64,000 nucleotides of DNA from Mantis religiosa (lineage: Eukaryota > Arthropoda > Insecta > Mantodea > Mantidae): contig CM060947.1 of the NCBI GenBank assembly GCA_030765055.1, forward strand, positions 98,271,112-98,335,111. Direction: 5' to 3'. The stretch's first letter is position 1; every line of letters begins with the position of its first letter. A model generated the notes under the pieces. It did no database searches. It was not told the DNA's origin and worked only from the letters and a program-made list of their open reading frames with translations. Position numbers and translations under genes: made by a program. Positions 51,531 to 63,510 of this stretch are shown here, one piece after another.

Positions 51531-53840
51531 TAATATATAAATATACTTACAAATATTATTAGTAAAACAGCTTAGGAAATTGACTCTAGACATTAAATGG
51601 AGGGAGTAGTAGTATCAAGAGTAGCTCAAGGAATAAGATCCTTGCGCATTCATAATCAAAACAGAGGAATAATTATGACAGACGATCAAGGACCAGAACG
51701 GAGAGATAAAATTTTGCTGGAATTCTAGAAGTAGAAGAGAAAGAAAATGAAGTTATGAGAGAAATTGAGAAAATGAATTAACACTAGGAAACTATAGGAG
51801 ACAATTTAGTATCCATAGTACAACAAGAATGGATCCAAAGGAGGAGATAATGAAGGCTAGAAGAAAGAAGAGTAAGGGACGAATGAGACGCTAGATCAGT
51901 GTAGGATTATTATTGGGGAAAATATGATTTTGGAAGAGGAGAGGGATGACGCTGGAAATCAGAAAGTGGAATCTAGAGCTACACCGCAAACAGTAAGAAA
52001 GATGCAAATGTATAACCCTGACTTTTAGAGAAAGTGGAGAAAACAATTGGAGTTTGATGTGCAAGTGTTTAGTGCGGTACAAAGTGAATGAAAATGGAAA
52101 GCAACAATGTAAACAAAACCAAAAATACATTATAAGCTAAATTATAATAATAATCATGGTAAAATTAATAATAATTACTATAACACAATTATAAATAAAA
52201 TATTATAATTTATAACTTATATGGAAGTAGTAGGGTTTTCATATAACACATTTTAATAAGAAACTGTTTTAATCGGATTCTAAAAGCAAAAATAATAATT
52301 GAAATAGAAATGTACATAAACTAGCATAATATTACATTTATAATATTGAAGATAAATAATAGAAACATGGTTTTCCGGAAATAGCCAACTTATTTAAGAA
52401 CCTTCTATAAATATGTGTAACAGGCACATTTCTATTTGAAATGCTAGAAACTTATTTAATGAAACATACTAGTGTCGAGTAAATACCGGGAATTAATCAT
52501 ATAAAATCTCGTATAAGAGAGGATTCGAAATTATCGTTGTCGCTGAGTTGGTACATCTTTCCTTTATGACCACGCGGAGTTTGATCGTCATTTGTCATCT
52601 AGTTTGTTTACAGGGCACCATTTTTTGTGCACCTTAAAGGTGTGTTGTGATGTTTATATGATCGACTCCCGGTGCTTTCTTGACGGAATGTAAGCAAATA
52701 AAATAAGAACATTACATAACACTGTTAAAAATAAATACTACTTAAATAAACCAGGTTGCAAATATAGATTGTGATAGTAAAATCTTAATTAATAAAAATG
52801 TGCATTATTTAATGATATGGACGGTTAATTAGTTGTTAAGAAAACAAAATACAAAAGTAAAAATAAGTACATAAACTTACAGTCACCCGCAGTGGTAGAA
52901 GCAATGTACTGGCTACCAGTACATGGTTACCAGTTGTTCGGTGCTGGTACAGCAACAGTGCAGCTTTAAAACATGTATTTCGGCTGAAATCTCGATCAGC
53001 TTTTTGGATCGATAGACAAAGTAAAAATGAACTTATTTAATTTAGAAAGAAGCAGTTGTGTAGTATCAAATGGTGTTATATTTGGAAAATTCCAGTTTTC
53101 CTTAAGAAGATTCTTTGAAATACAGGTACCGAGCAAATAAAGTTACAGCATATTTGAGAAAAGGAACAGAAATTTCTTAAATTGAAATTAACTGTGACTG
53201 TTTGAACTTGTATACTGAAAGAGAAACATTTGTATTAGAGCGTCTGGTAGTCAGCCTCTCTGATGGACCTACAGGCCACGGAGGTAGTGGTTCCCACGAT
53301 GTGCATTTTTCTGCTACCTGTGTGGATAACATCCAACTGTTCTCAGTGGGAGGTCTCACCCTAACTCTTGCTACTGTTATCTCTTTTAGGTGAACCAGAC
53401 CCTTCGACAACATTCTCTGTCAACATCAATCTCTTCTACATTCCTCTCCGTAATTAAATTCGAGCTTTACAGCGCCACTATGCAAACATGTCCATTTTCA
53501 TATTCCCAGGGTAATTCTCAATGAATTGGTCATATTAACATGCAATATCTTCAGCCTTTGAAGAACGTAATGCAGTTTCAATCAAGTCAAAGCTACGCAA
53601 CACTGGCAATGCTGGGAAATTAATTTTTAGGAGCCGTGACATTATTATGGAGGCGGAAGCATTGTGGAACTCAATATTGGAGTCTTTGTGGGCAGGAAAA
53701 TGGTACAACACCTCAAACAGTTGGAGCAGAAAGCAGCAGATAGTTTCTGGTACTTAAATTTTGAGAATATTCTAGTGCTTTAAAGTTTAAATTATATTAC
53801 TGTTGTTCTAAAAAGGTCATAAATGTATGTCTAATGTAAA
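51531..53840. other. No gene recognised
   Basis: About 2.3 kb without a supported gene. Lysine- and arginine-rich, broken frames around 51700-52130 could be an old retroelement, but no defining motif is visible. Confidence 0.4.
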
Positions 53841-53841
53841 C

Positions 53842-54121
53842 TAGGTATAATAAAATATATAAAATTCCCAATAACAAAACATCTGGAATTTATCAATTTA
53901 ATTGTTTAGATAGCGACCAGGTTTACACTGGCAGGACCAAACGTAATTTAGAAACCAGAATAAAAGAACATTTTTGAAATATTAGGTATAAACAGACTGA
54001 TAAATCAGCCGTGGTGGAGCAGTTTTGGTCATTAAACCATGAAATAAATTCAGAAGTTGAATTATTAAGGCAGTTAAATGGTCCGATAAATTTAATGGTT
54101 TTCAAAAAATATTTATTTTAA
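53842..54121 (+). pseudogene. Penelope-like element GIY-YIG endonuclease remnant
   Basis: In one frame with a single internal TGA, TSGIYQFNCLDSDQVYTGRT (GIY at 53885-53893, YTG at 53924-53932) is followed by KRNLETRIKEH. This is the GIY-x10-YIG core with the conserved Arg and the downstream R..EH of the Penelope-type GIY-YIG domain. After the stop the same frame continues with DKSAVVEQFWSLNHEI, matching the SA.A.H.....H.I pattern, and reaches a TAA at 54119-54121. The reverse transcriptase that should precede it was not found. Penelope-like elements use this nuclease to open the target site. The copy is inactive. Confidence 0.75.
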
Positions 54122-54565
54122 AAGTAGAAATCGTGTAGGGAATTTTGAAATTCCGTCATCCGATTCTGTTTCATTTTCAGAGTTTGGTATGTATGTATGA
54201 AACAAAGTACAATGTAATACAAAAATATTGCGACATCTAGCGACCGTAACGTTGACAACGAAGGAAATGATTGATGATGTAAACAAGCGTTTACGAAACT
54301 GATTTCAACTGAATGCTGTGAAATATTCATCAATTGTTTTTTCAAGATAAGTGAAGTTCGTTACAAAGAACAATATTTTATGTAGTTTATCAAATCTAAA
54401 GATATCAAGTACTTAGTTTTAACTTCATTCGAAAAGCTAGGATTAATTATAGAACTAAATTTTCTATATATTATCTTATTAATCGATTATGATATTTAGA
54501 AAATGAAAATGCATTTAAGTGCAGCTTAATACAGAATTAAGTTTGTATCTCCTCGGAAGTTGAAA
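54122..54565. other. No feature seen
   Basis: AT-rich spacer before a mariner element. Confidence 0.45.
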
Positions 54566-54567
54566 TA

Positions 54568-55831
54568 CGAGGGCTGTTGAATAAAGAATGATCATAATTT
54601 TTCACACTAAAATTCAATCGTATTATATTCTGTTAGCTTAATGTGAAACAAGCACGCCGTAGTAGTTTCATTGTTGGTACTCCTGGTTCCCGGCTGTGAG
54701 AACCAGGCAAGTTCAGACATGTTCAGTATCGTCTACCGCTGCAATGGAAGTAACATACGAGGAACAATATGCGGATTTGAATTTCTGCGTTCGTCTCAAC
54801 AAATCTTCAGTTGAGGCCTATGGAGAGTCTGTTCTTCCCTACAGCCAGCTCGTAGGTAGTTTAAAATGTTTAAAGAAGGGAGAAAATCAATTTCAAAGGA
54901 AGCTGGAACCGGTGCTCCAGTTACTGCTCTTACGGAAGAAAACATCAACACTGCTGCTGCCATTGTGAGAGAGGATCGACGAATTACCTTAACATCAGTT
55001 TATGAAATACTGAACATTTCATTGGGTGCCACCCACACGTTGGTGACAGAAACCTTACACATGAGACGTGTTTGTGCGCGATGGGTTCCAAAACTGTTGA
55101 TTCCACAATAAAAGGACATTCGCATGCAGGTTTGCATGCAGCTAAAGTTGATGTTAGAGGAAGATCCGGAGTTTCTTTCAAACGTAATCACTGCTGATGA
55201 ATCTTGACTACATCATTTTGATCCTGAGAGCAAACAGCAAAGCTCAGTGTGGAAATCTCCTTCATCACCAACCCCCCAAAAAGCAATAGTGGTTGCTTCT
55301 GCTGGGAAAGTTATGGTCATCTCGTTCTTTGATATTCATGGAATGGTTTATCAGCATGTTGTATCTGCACACACATCAGTAATTGGACATATAGGGATGT
55401 CCTGAAAACATTGCAAGTCCATATCAGGCGCAAAAGACCACATTTCTGTAAGCAGGCTGGATACTGCACCACGATAATGTGCGGCCTCACATTGCCAATG
55501 TTGTTGCTGAATATCCTGCAAAATGAACGTGAAGTGCATCCCTCACCGGGATTTAGCTCCATGTTACTTTTTTCTATTCCCTAACTTAAAGAAACGTCTT
55601 CGTGGGAGGCATTATCCATCATCAGAAGCAATGGTGAACGCTGCGGAGGCGATTTTGAAGGATCTCTCAAAAAATGACATCCAGCATGTCTTTGAAGTCT
55701 GGCAGAAACACTGGGACAAGTGCATCGCATTCAGGGGAGACTAGTTTGAGAATGACCATCAAAATGAGGAGGATGAGTAAAGGTACGCTGTCAGAAAAAT
55801 AATGTGATCATTCTTTATTGAACAGCCCTCG
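54568..55831 (+). mobile_element. Mariner element, near full length
   Basis: The left end CGAGGGCTGTTGAATAAAGA and its inverted partner ending at 55831 are flanked by TA (54566-54567 and 55832-55833). At 1264 bp it has normal mariner length. It is the same family as 38792-39728, with closely similar sequence across the shared parts. Confidence 0.9.
54744..55744 (+). pseudogene. Mariner transposase, full length but broken
   Basis: It starts MEVTYEEQYADLNFCVRLNK with the helix-turn-helix region, then changes frame near 54860. FKEGRKSISKEAGTGAPVTA, EENINTAAAIVREDRRITL and RRVCARWVPKLLIPQ follow, then a TAA in place of a sense codon. Next comes LMLEEDPEFLSNVITADES with a TGA where the Trp of DETW should be. 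The catalytic part continues with VMVISFFDIHGMVYQHVV and, after further small indels, KKRLRGRHYPSSEA. The second and third Asp motifs are eroded: the HHDN region is frameshifted and the PDLAP region is shortened. Inactive. Confidence 0.85.
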
Positions 55832-55833
55832 TA

Positions 55834-56724
55834 TATTATGTGTTTTCTATGAAAATCGCAGTCAGAACGTTAGTTTAATTCATTTCCTCTCCATTTCAGC
55901 CTTCGCTGTAAATTGAGCTAGACACTTAAGTCCTTTTTTAAGTTCTTTTTAAAGTTCCGAGCGATGAAGTGAACAAAAATGTCTGCTCGCAGATATGAGA
56001 TATCATTACACATTTGCTGTACGAACAAGAGAGTACGCCAATTAAAGCAATGCCATATTTCTTAAAAAAGCGAATTCTGTGTAATAGCTTTAAATTTTCA
56101 TGCTCTTTGCACGACCACGATGGGGAAAAGAATTGCGACATGCCACTTTGGTGCCGAATAATAAGTAGGATTTGAATATTCATATCAGTAACAAAAAATA
56201 CCCCGGCAATTGTTAATTTCAGATAAATCGTGCACTTTAAAAACACATTTTTTGTGCACTAAAATTGTGTCTGACTCGGTTTACCAGTTACGAAAAGAAA
56301 CTTCTAAATGAGTTGACTATACGGGCTATTACCAGAAAATTCTAAAAATATATGCATCGTTCACATTTCTTAAATATGTGGCGTTTTACACAAAGCCATT
56401 ACGTTAAAAATGAGCAAACGACTTCCATGGAAACGGTAGTTAGGAACGATGGAATTGTTTTGAAAATCTTTATTTAACAACACTGACAACACTGTTTTCT
56501 TGTTTTCCAGTCATGCTGTTCACAGACAGGTGCACGTGGAACTTTTTTTTTTCTGTAGATACTCTCTGAGGCAATATTTGGTTGAAATAAAATACTTTAG
56601 TCACTAAAATAACGGAGAATGTAGAAATGCTAAGAGAAACAATAATTTTATTTGAGTTTGTAATTAGATTCAGGATGAGCATTACTATAGAGGAGATTCG
56701 CAATTGCGACTTGTCCTGATTTTT
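55834..56724. other. No gene seen
   Basis: AT-rich sequence without a recognised feature. Confidence 0.45.
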
Positions 56725-56725
56725 T

Positions 56726-56955
56726 GTAGTGTTTAACGCCCTCTTTTACTACATACGGCACCGCAGGTGGTGACACTGATGATACATGAAATGAAGATTG
56801 TGGACCGTTGGTATGAGATAGCGGGAGAAAGTGGAGCCCCGGAGGAAACCCACTCCTATGCCACTTTGTCCGTCACAAATCTCACTTTGCTGTCTCTTGG
56901 GATCGAACACAGGTGAAAGTCGAGTGCTCTTACCACTCGACCACGGCGCGGCCTC
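56726..56955 (-). repeat. tRNA-like SINE, family F
   Basis: The minus strand starts GGCCGCGCCGTGGTCGAGTG, with a B-box-like TGTTCGATCCC, and ends AAAAGAGGGCGTTAAACACT. It lies directly downstream of the SINE-like C copy in the same orientation, without an evident spacer. Confidence 0.85.
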
Positions 56956-58015
56956 GACCAGTCTTGACCTATTGTACCTATGCACCCAAGTGGGGCATCT
57001 CTGGGAGGAAGGATGAGGCGAGAGGAGGCAGAGAGGCAACAGTCCCAAGGAAACATGACAGTGCAGAGGACAGGGGCTTTACTATTCACCAGTTGGAAAC
57101 TCCCCGGCAGGCCAGCACAACCGGCATTCCACGGAAACGTTACGTTAATGTCAGAGGTTCCACTCCCATTAGTCCTGGACCCGTAGTACCAAGGACCCGG
57201 GCCTCCTTCTACCAGGGAGTTACCGAGCTGTCCAAAAGGGCACCCGGCGCCTCCGTGGGGCGTTCCATAGGGCAAGACTTAGAGACTAACAAGCCCCCCC
57301 CCCCAATCTGGTCCTGTGGACTCAGGACGGGATGGAAGTGGATGCGCCACTTACGCGCGCCAACTCCAAAATGGGGAGCTACCGATATGACCTCGGTGGG
57401 GCCACCTGGTGATCTAGCACACCTTCTACTAGCTATGCGGGCTAGTTCGCAGGAATATGAATGGCTTCCCTCAACCCCGTCCGGAGACGTACCCGATCAC
57501 CCACGGGTATCGGGAACTACTGCCCCCTCGAGTCCAACCCAATCCGAACAACTCCCCGACGGGAGGGGCTCGGCAGTTCGGCCCGAGGTTCTTCTAGTAA
57601 CATCAGAGATACCACGTGTGCTAAGGGTCCGCAGCATCCGCACCACGTCAGCTGAAGGGGACGGATCCCCGCCTCTACGGGAATTCCACGGAAATGGCCC
57701 AACAGGTTGGCCCGGAGACCGGAAACCATCCTCCCGAAGGAGGAAGTGTTTATCAGGAGCGTATTTTCCTGTCATGCAGCGGCACTTCTGCCCTGAAAGA
57801 GGACACTGATGAGAAATGATGTGAAATGATAATGTAGACGAAATGGAGGGAGAGGAAATTCGAGGGACGTGATTAAACTACCAAACATTGCCTGGCAACC
57901 TGGGAAACCTCGAAAAAACTCATGGTTCAAGTAGGTTGGCCACAGGAATCGAACCCGTGCCTCCCGAATGCGGGGCACAGAAGAAATCGCCTGAGCCATC
58001 ATGCTCGGTAGCTTG
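56956..58015 (-). repeat. tRNA-like SINE, family C, interrupted by family D
   Basis: The head lies at the right (minus-strand GAGCATGATGGCTCAGGCGA and B-box GGGTTCGATTCC at about 57942-57956). The body is split at 57126-57694 by a D insertion, and the 3' part ends at CCCCACTTGGGTGC near 56985. Without the insert the copy would be about 500 bp, as elsewhere. Confidence 0.85.
57126..57694 (-). repeat. Family D retroposon nested in SINE-like C, 12-bp target duplication
   Basis: The element spans about 57138-57682 and has exact direct repeats ATTCCACGGAAA at 57126-57137 and 57683-57694. The C sequence continues on both sides. It is about 545 bp and close to the 36.5 kb copy over its whole length, with the poly-G position at about 57295-57305 (C run). 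Confidence 0.95.
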
Positions 58016-58892
58016 TCATTAAACTTTAACATAAATTACTGCTAATGCTTACTGTTTCAAAAATGTTCATTTAAAGTTCTTCCCAGGTCAACTGTAAGAA
58101 TATAAAGCAACTGCTTGATACAGATAATTTTGTTGATAGATATTCAAATTGACATTCTTGATTCGACTTGTATTCCTCAGATTTGAGAACAATTATTTAC
58201 TGAACTGTTTAACCACTTCATCGGTTTAATTTATTGTACGCTACCATATGCAAATGATTTTGAAAAAATAATTAAGTACAATATCTACAGGTTTATATGA
58301 AGTAGTCAGTTGAAACATTGTGTATATTTGATGAGGACAAGCAATATCGAACTGTGGGCTTCCAGAGGTCGAGAAACTGGGAGAAAGACAGGTGGTTCCT
58401 TAAGAATGTTGCAAGTCAAGCTTGGTTGTTTATTGTGTTGTATCTTCTTGAATTTACTGCTGTAATTCAGATGAGTCCAGTGCTCCGACTGTAGTATCTG
58501 CTTTCAGACCCTGGGGGCGAATTGCCTCCAGGAGTTGCTCATCTTAACCTTGAGAGTCATTCCTTAGTATCGTCTGGCTTGTCGAACGACTTATCAAGAA
58601 TACCAACATATATATAAAATACAACAATTTTTCCCATGTCGCTAATTTATTTTAAGATTTTTTTCTGTACTTTATTAACTGCCTGAAACTCACATTGTTT
58701 CTCAAACTTTCATTTATACATATTAAATATTACTATTATTATGCTGAAAATGTTTATTGTTTTCAGATGACTTTAGAAACCTATATTTTGCATTTTAGGG
58801 AGTATAGTCTTATAAAAGAACATCTATAAAACTGCATAAACGTAATTGGCATTAGAATTAATGTTTCTGAAAGTTAGCATTCTGGAAACACT
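58016..58892. other. No gene seen
   Basis: AT-rich DNA, no recognised feature. Confidence 0.45.
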
Positions 58893-59376
58893 TAAATGTA
58901 CTGTCGCGAAGCCGTTATCTACGATCGCGCGGCTTGTTTACACAAAAGGAACAGATAGGCGGGCAGTGTGGAAACAAAGAGCCGGCAGATAAAGATAGCA
59001 CGCAGATAAAATGTCTGCCAATGCAAACAAACTGAGATAAATGGAAATTTCTAGTGTCTTCTTGACTGATAGAGACTGTTCGGTTTCTGGTTTAGTTTAG
59101 AATAGTCTAGAAATTATCAGTGAGGTATTGAAAGAGGTGAAGACTCGCCAAGAGTGTTCATAAGCAGTAAACAGGTGTGAAGTGTTGTTGTAACGAGAGC
59201 TGATGTAATCAGAACGCTGTTTGTTATTGTAATCTACCTTGGTAGATTGTGTGGTATATGTGATGTAATGTTGTTACGTGAGAAGTGAACAGTGTATTTC
59301 TATGGAAATAAAGAACATTTAGAATTTCGACAAATTGGACTTTTAATTATATGAACCCACAAAGTCACAATATAAA
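58893..59376 (+). repeat. Solo-LTR candidate
   Basis: The segment 58897-59372 begins TGTACTGTCGCG, contains an AATAAA at 59307-59312 and ends near AACCCACAAAGTCACAATA. TAAA lies on both sides (58893-58896 and 59373-59376), a possible 4-bp duplication. The last 70 bp resemble the LTR-like piece at 32.0 kb. It is less AT-rich than the flanks. The exact ends are uncertain because the terminal CA could also be placed three bases earlier. Confidence 0.55.
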
Positions 59377-61010
59377 TATTAATTCTCTTTGTATGTTTTA
59401 ACTGCTTGAGTTACCTTAAGTTCTCAGATTACAATTTAACCTTCTAATCTAAACACGTTTAAAAATTAACAAGTGATATTTCATTTTCCCAGTCCAAAAG
59501 CTTTCAGTAATTTCACACACATAGACAGCGCACCTTTCTAAACGAAATACTAAATTGAAGATCGCTTTAGTCCTAAAGAATTTCCTGTGATTCAACAGGT
59601 TTATTTTGAAGACATTAACTTCCAAGAGCTATGGGGTACTCCGACAGAAATATGTGTGCTATGGCTATGTGCAAATGTTCGTTCTCCTGACATTTAGCTC
59701 TATCTGAATTCTGAAGCTTTTTTTAAATCACAAATATTTTCTTTTGTCGTTTTGATGGTTATAATATTTAATTAATTATAAGAGTTGACCTGTAATTACA
59801 TATGACAAGAGTATCATTCAAATTTCAAGAGAGAGGGAGAGATGGAAGGAGAGAGAGAAGATCAGAAAGAGGATTGCGAGTTTGGTTGGTTAATTAAAAG
59901 GTTTTATAATAATAATTCGCTCGTATTCCCATTGTATCTACCAGGAAATATGCAATCAATCCATTTCTACAAATGCCTATCTCGATTTAGATATAGTAGA
60001 TAGAAACATAAGGTTTTGTAAATGGAGTTTGTTGAAAAATAGAGAAACTCGTGTGAATACAACAGATATGAGCTTTTAAATAAAATATAACAAGGTAATA
60101 TGAGAATTGTTTATTTGTTTGTTTCAGAATGTTAAGGTTAACGTTAAAAGTTTGGGCTTGGAGATATGTGACATTTGATTGTCCAAAATGTATACAGGCC
60201 CGTTGATAATTACTGCATTAAAAGCGCCTAATATCAGAAGTGTCCTATTTTTGTAGTAATATATTAGGTGAAAGCTAAAGACACGAGTTTCTCACGAGGA
60301 GAGGCAAGAGGCGAGGTGAGATAGTAGACAGACAGACAGAAAGCACGTGGTGATGCAGCTGGAGAGCAATGTCTCATCCCCAGTCCCTAATGAGTCTACA
60401 TGTGTTACTCATGTGGGTGTGTATATTCCACCCCAAGGGAATCATTCTTCTTCTCACTTACTTCTTCTCCAAATATGAACCGCGTACGTCTCTTGTTCGG
60501 GATGCGAAATTTCTTGAAAACAGTTCGCGACGAACTAGCTAACCCGATCGCCGGAGAAATGTTTTGAACTATCCCGACATTAAATGCAAGTGAAGAGCTA
60601 TTAGCAAACACAGCCATAGTCTAACCAATTGCAATCACTTTTCTGTGTAATTCGATGCTGCAACCCATTACATGATATGATAACATAAGCTGTCCTGGTC
60701 ACTAAAATATAGGACTGCAAACTTTAACAAGTTTTGCCACCCACTCTTCAATAAATTATTGTTTAAAAATTATTCTTCTATCTTACTACTGCTAATCAAA
60801 ATAAACATCTGTAGAAACGCTTTAGTAACATATATTCTTCTTGGTGTAATGGAATTACGGGAATATAATAGGCTTAATCTTTAAGATCAGATCATTTTGA
60901 AATTCCTTTGTTCTGAACGAATAGAGGGAGAAAGAGAGAGAAGGGGGAGAGACAAAATTAAGAATGGCTTTACATATCTGAAAAGTAGAAGTATTTGAAA
61001 ATTTAAAACA
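59377..61010. other. No gene recognised; purine-rich patches
   Basis: About 1.6 kb. Purine-rich runs lie at 59829-59872 and 60925-60955. A minus-strand frame of 70 codons at 60405-60617 has no motif I know. Confidence 0.4.
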
Positions 61011-61014
61011 ATAA

Positions 61015-61205
61015 TAAGAGAAATTAATTGTTCTTTCACACTAGCCCTGTGTAGGCCAAAGTATTTAAAGGTAGAGTAAGGCTGAAAAATTCAATGGCCA
61101 GGATTTGAACCACGGGTGTTCCATTGAGCTACCATGGCCAACATGCCAGCATAACATTAAATTCACCAACTGACTCTGCTACCTGGAAATGGATAACTTC
61201 GTGGT
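61015..61205 (-). repeat. SINE-like family A, copy with deleted tRNA-like part
   Basis: The minus strand shows GTTGGTGAATTTAATG, then a shortened tRNA-like segment (TGGTAGCTCAATGGAACACC and GTGGTTCAAATCC). The tail has a CATTGAATTTTTCAG start and a GTGTGAAAGAACAATTAATT end. About 20 bases between the A- and B-box positions are missing compared with other copies. Confidence 0.8.
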
Positions 61206-63080
61206 TAAACCAGATCCAGATATTTCTGTAGTAAGATTTTGCCTATCCCTTATGGTTTACCAGTTATGCACAAATCATTCAGAATAAAGAGGAATTCAGT
61301 GACAATTACCAAAGCATTCAAGGTATACAGATCATAAAATATTTTAAACATAAGGTATTTTATTGAAAATCGTTACAGACCTTTTCTGAAAAAAAAAACA
61401 ACATTTTTGTTTTCCATGTAAAAAGATAGTTTGGGGTGAAAGGATTTTCTTGTAAATCGTTGGTGGCATTATTAGAGAACGTGGAACTTAAATACCAGTT
61501 TTGGTATTTAATGACCCTGTTTCTGGAGCTACCCTGTTTAAACACAAATTGATCTTTTTCTAAAATGCTTCTTTTTTGAACTCAGGAAATTTTAAATTTT
61601 ATATTTCCTTTGAGATCTTTATATGAATTTTTGGGTGGAATACAAATTATACTCTACTATGTATGTGGTAGATAAAGTGAATATGTGATATGTTATCCAC
61701 ATTCACATAATTTTTTTCTACACACTCTTCAGCAAAGTACACTTAAGAAAGTTTATTTTTCTATCTGTGGTATTACGTTTCACCATTGCCATTTCATAAA
61801 CGTATGTACATTCTTCCTCTTCTTAGATTACGTGGTTCATCTATCTAATCACGATAAAAGTTTTTACATTAAAAGGTTTCAATTTGGAATTCGATTACGT
61901 AAACTGTTTGGCCGTGGAAAATGGGAAACATAGATAATACACTGTTTATAGCATAAACAGAATTTCGTTTGTCGTAGGCTCGTTCGTAATAAAGGCATAT
62001 GGCTCATTTGGCATAGTATGATCACAGATGCATGCAAAACAGACCTCAACTTATAAAAGTTAAGTATACAAGAACAAATACTACGGACATGGCTAATATT
62101 GGACAAAATGTGCTCAATATAGATTGCATACTTTGTGTCTCATTTCTAGTTTTCCTAGCCATGTACGATGTAACAAGTGATGTGATGCCAAAACTCCGTG
62201 GTGCGACACATTTCATGCCGTCTCCAGCATCTTAAACTTCAAAAACCTGGACCCCGCTGCTCTAGGGTGAACCATAAGATGTTTTCTGAAGGTATGCTGG
62301 ATGGGTGTGAAGGTAACGCTAAATTAAGCTACAGACTGATTAAGAAAGTAGTAATGCTATTTCTGAATGTAACCACAAGAAACAGAAACTGCTACGTATA
62401 ATTACCTCTAAATTCTGACGCTTCAACACTTTACTAATGGTAATAAGAAACGTAATGTGCTGTGAGTCACTAAAATCCTATTTTGATTATCCCCTTGCAT
62501 GGAACACCAAGCATGTATAACCCGTGTGCGGTCTTTAGGCATCACGAACTGCTGATGATCACAGTAAACACTTATGTAAGAATGTAAAACACGAAGTAAA
62601 TGTCGCCGGTTTAGAAATAGATGCTCTTTTATTAACTGCCGTCTACTTTATCATCCACACTAACATTCCTATATATGAGTATATACATACATTCATACAT
62701 ACTCACATACTTGCATACCTTCCTTTATTACATACACACGTAGATACACACTAATACACATACACAAACAAGCACACATATACGTACTCATCCTTCAAAC
62801 TTGATATTTACCTTTAAAACACATTTTTCACTCGGTGACTTGCTACGTTCTAAGACTGTCATTACCATTGTAATTTGATTTTCTCTACCTGAGTTTCTAC
62901 GCACAGTGACTACGAATAAATCTAATATATAGGTACACTTTATACCAATGGTTTCTTTTCTTTTCGGCATGATTTAACCAGAACCTTAACTACGCAAATA
63001 TTTCACTTTACTAATATATCCCCAATGATCAATTTTTAAATTGCCAAACAAATTACTGTAACTCTGCTTCTGTAATTTTT
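61206..63080. other. No gene recognised; degenerate (CATA) repeats at about 62680-62790
   Basis: About 1.9 kb of AT-rich DNA. The stretch 62680-62790 contains interspersed CATACA and CACACA words. Frames such as 61685-61933 and 62032-62235 lack known motifs. Confidence 0.4.
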
Positions 63081-63082
63081 GT

Positions 63083-63185
63083 TGTAATTTACGTCCTCCA
63101 AAGTTAAGTCATGTCCGACAATGAATGAAATGGGTGGAATGATGCTCAAATGAGTGCGGGGTCCATGCAGCTTAGAGCTAAAGTG
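63083..63185 (-). repeat. SINE-like family E, 3' half
   Basis: The minus strand has TTAGCTCTAAGCTGCATGGA, a CATTTGAGCATCATTCC segment and GACTTAACTTTGGAGGACGT. The tRNA-like head is missing. It cuts off the transposase remnant that precedes it on the same strand. Confidence 0.8.
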
Positions 63186-63510
63186 TGTTTAGTTAACTGG
63201 TGTGCCACAATGTTACTGGATTCCATAATAAACCTTATATTATTCAAAGTGCGGTATTTGAAACCCAGCTCCTTTAGGAGAGCACGCAAAGTGCAGTGCC
63301 CATAAGGAAAATCACAAATTTCTTGCAAATGTGCAACCAATTCGTCTAAGGTGGGCGCTCCCACTTTTGCAGAGAATCTATAAATTTCTCGACGAATAAA
63401 AACGCACGTGAAATTATCTACTTTAGAAAAACGTTTCCTTCTGTTTTCACACTTGATCGGCGTCTTTGGTATTCCTTTCATCACAATATTTCTTACTGTA
63501 TTTCTATTAA
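63186..63510 (-). pseudogene. DDE_3-type transposase, central N-terminal segment
   Basis: On the minus strand the frame contains NRRKRFSKVDNFTCVFIRRE, APTLDELVAHLQEICDFPYG and HCTLRALLKELGFKYRT, then NNIRFIMESSNIVAHQLTKH. This corresponds to the part of the DDE_3 family between the N-terminal helices and the YLDETW motif. The preceding and following parts are absent. The 3' side is replaced by SINE-like E, inside whose sequence the frame ends. It is probably the same family as 9318-9845 and 27634-28000. Confidence 0.6.

Noticed and set aside
56913..57809. A 298-codon plus-strand ORF across the nested C and D elements
   Set aside because: It crosses the junctions of two retroposons whose copies elsewhere are not open in this frame. 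GC richness explains its length.
59829..59872. Purine-rich run as a possible regulatory or triplex element
   Set aside because: Degenerate GA-rich patches are common; there is no neighbouring gene to regulate.
60405..60617. Minus-strand 70-codon ORF
   Set aside because: No recognisable motif and no supporting signals.
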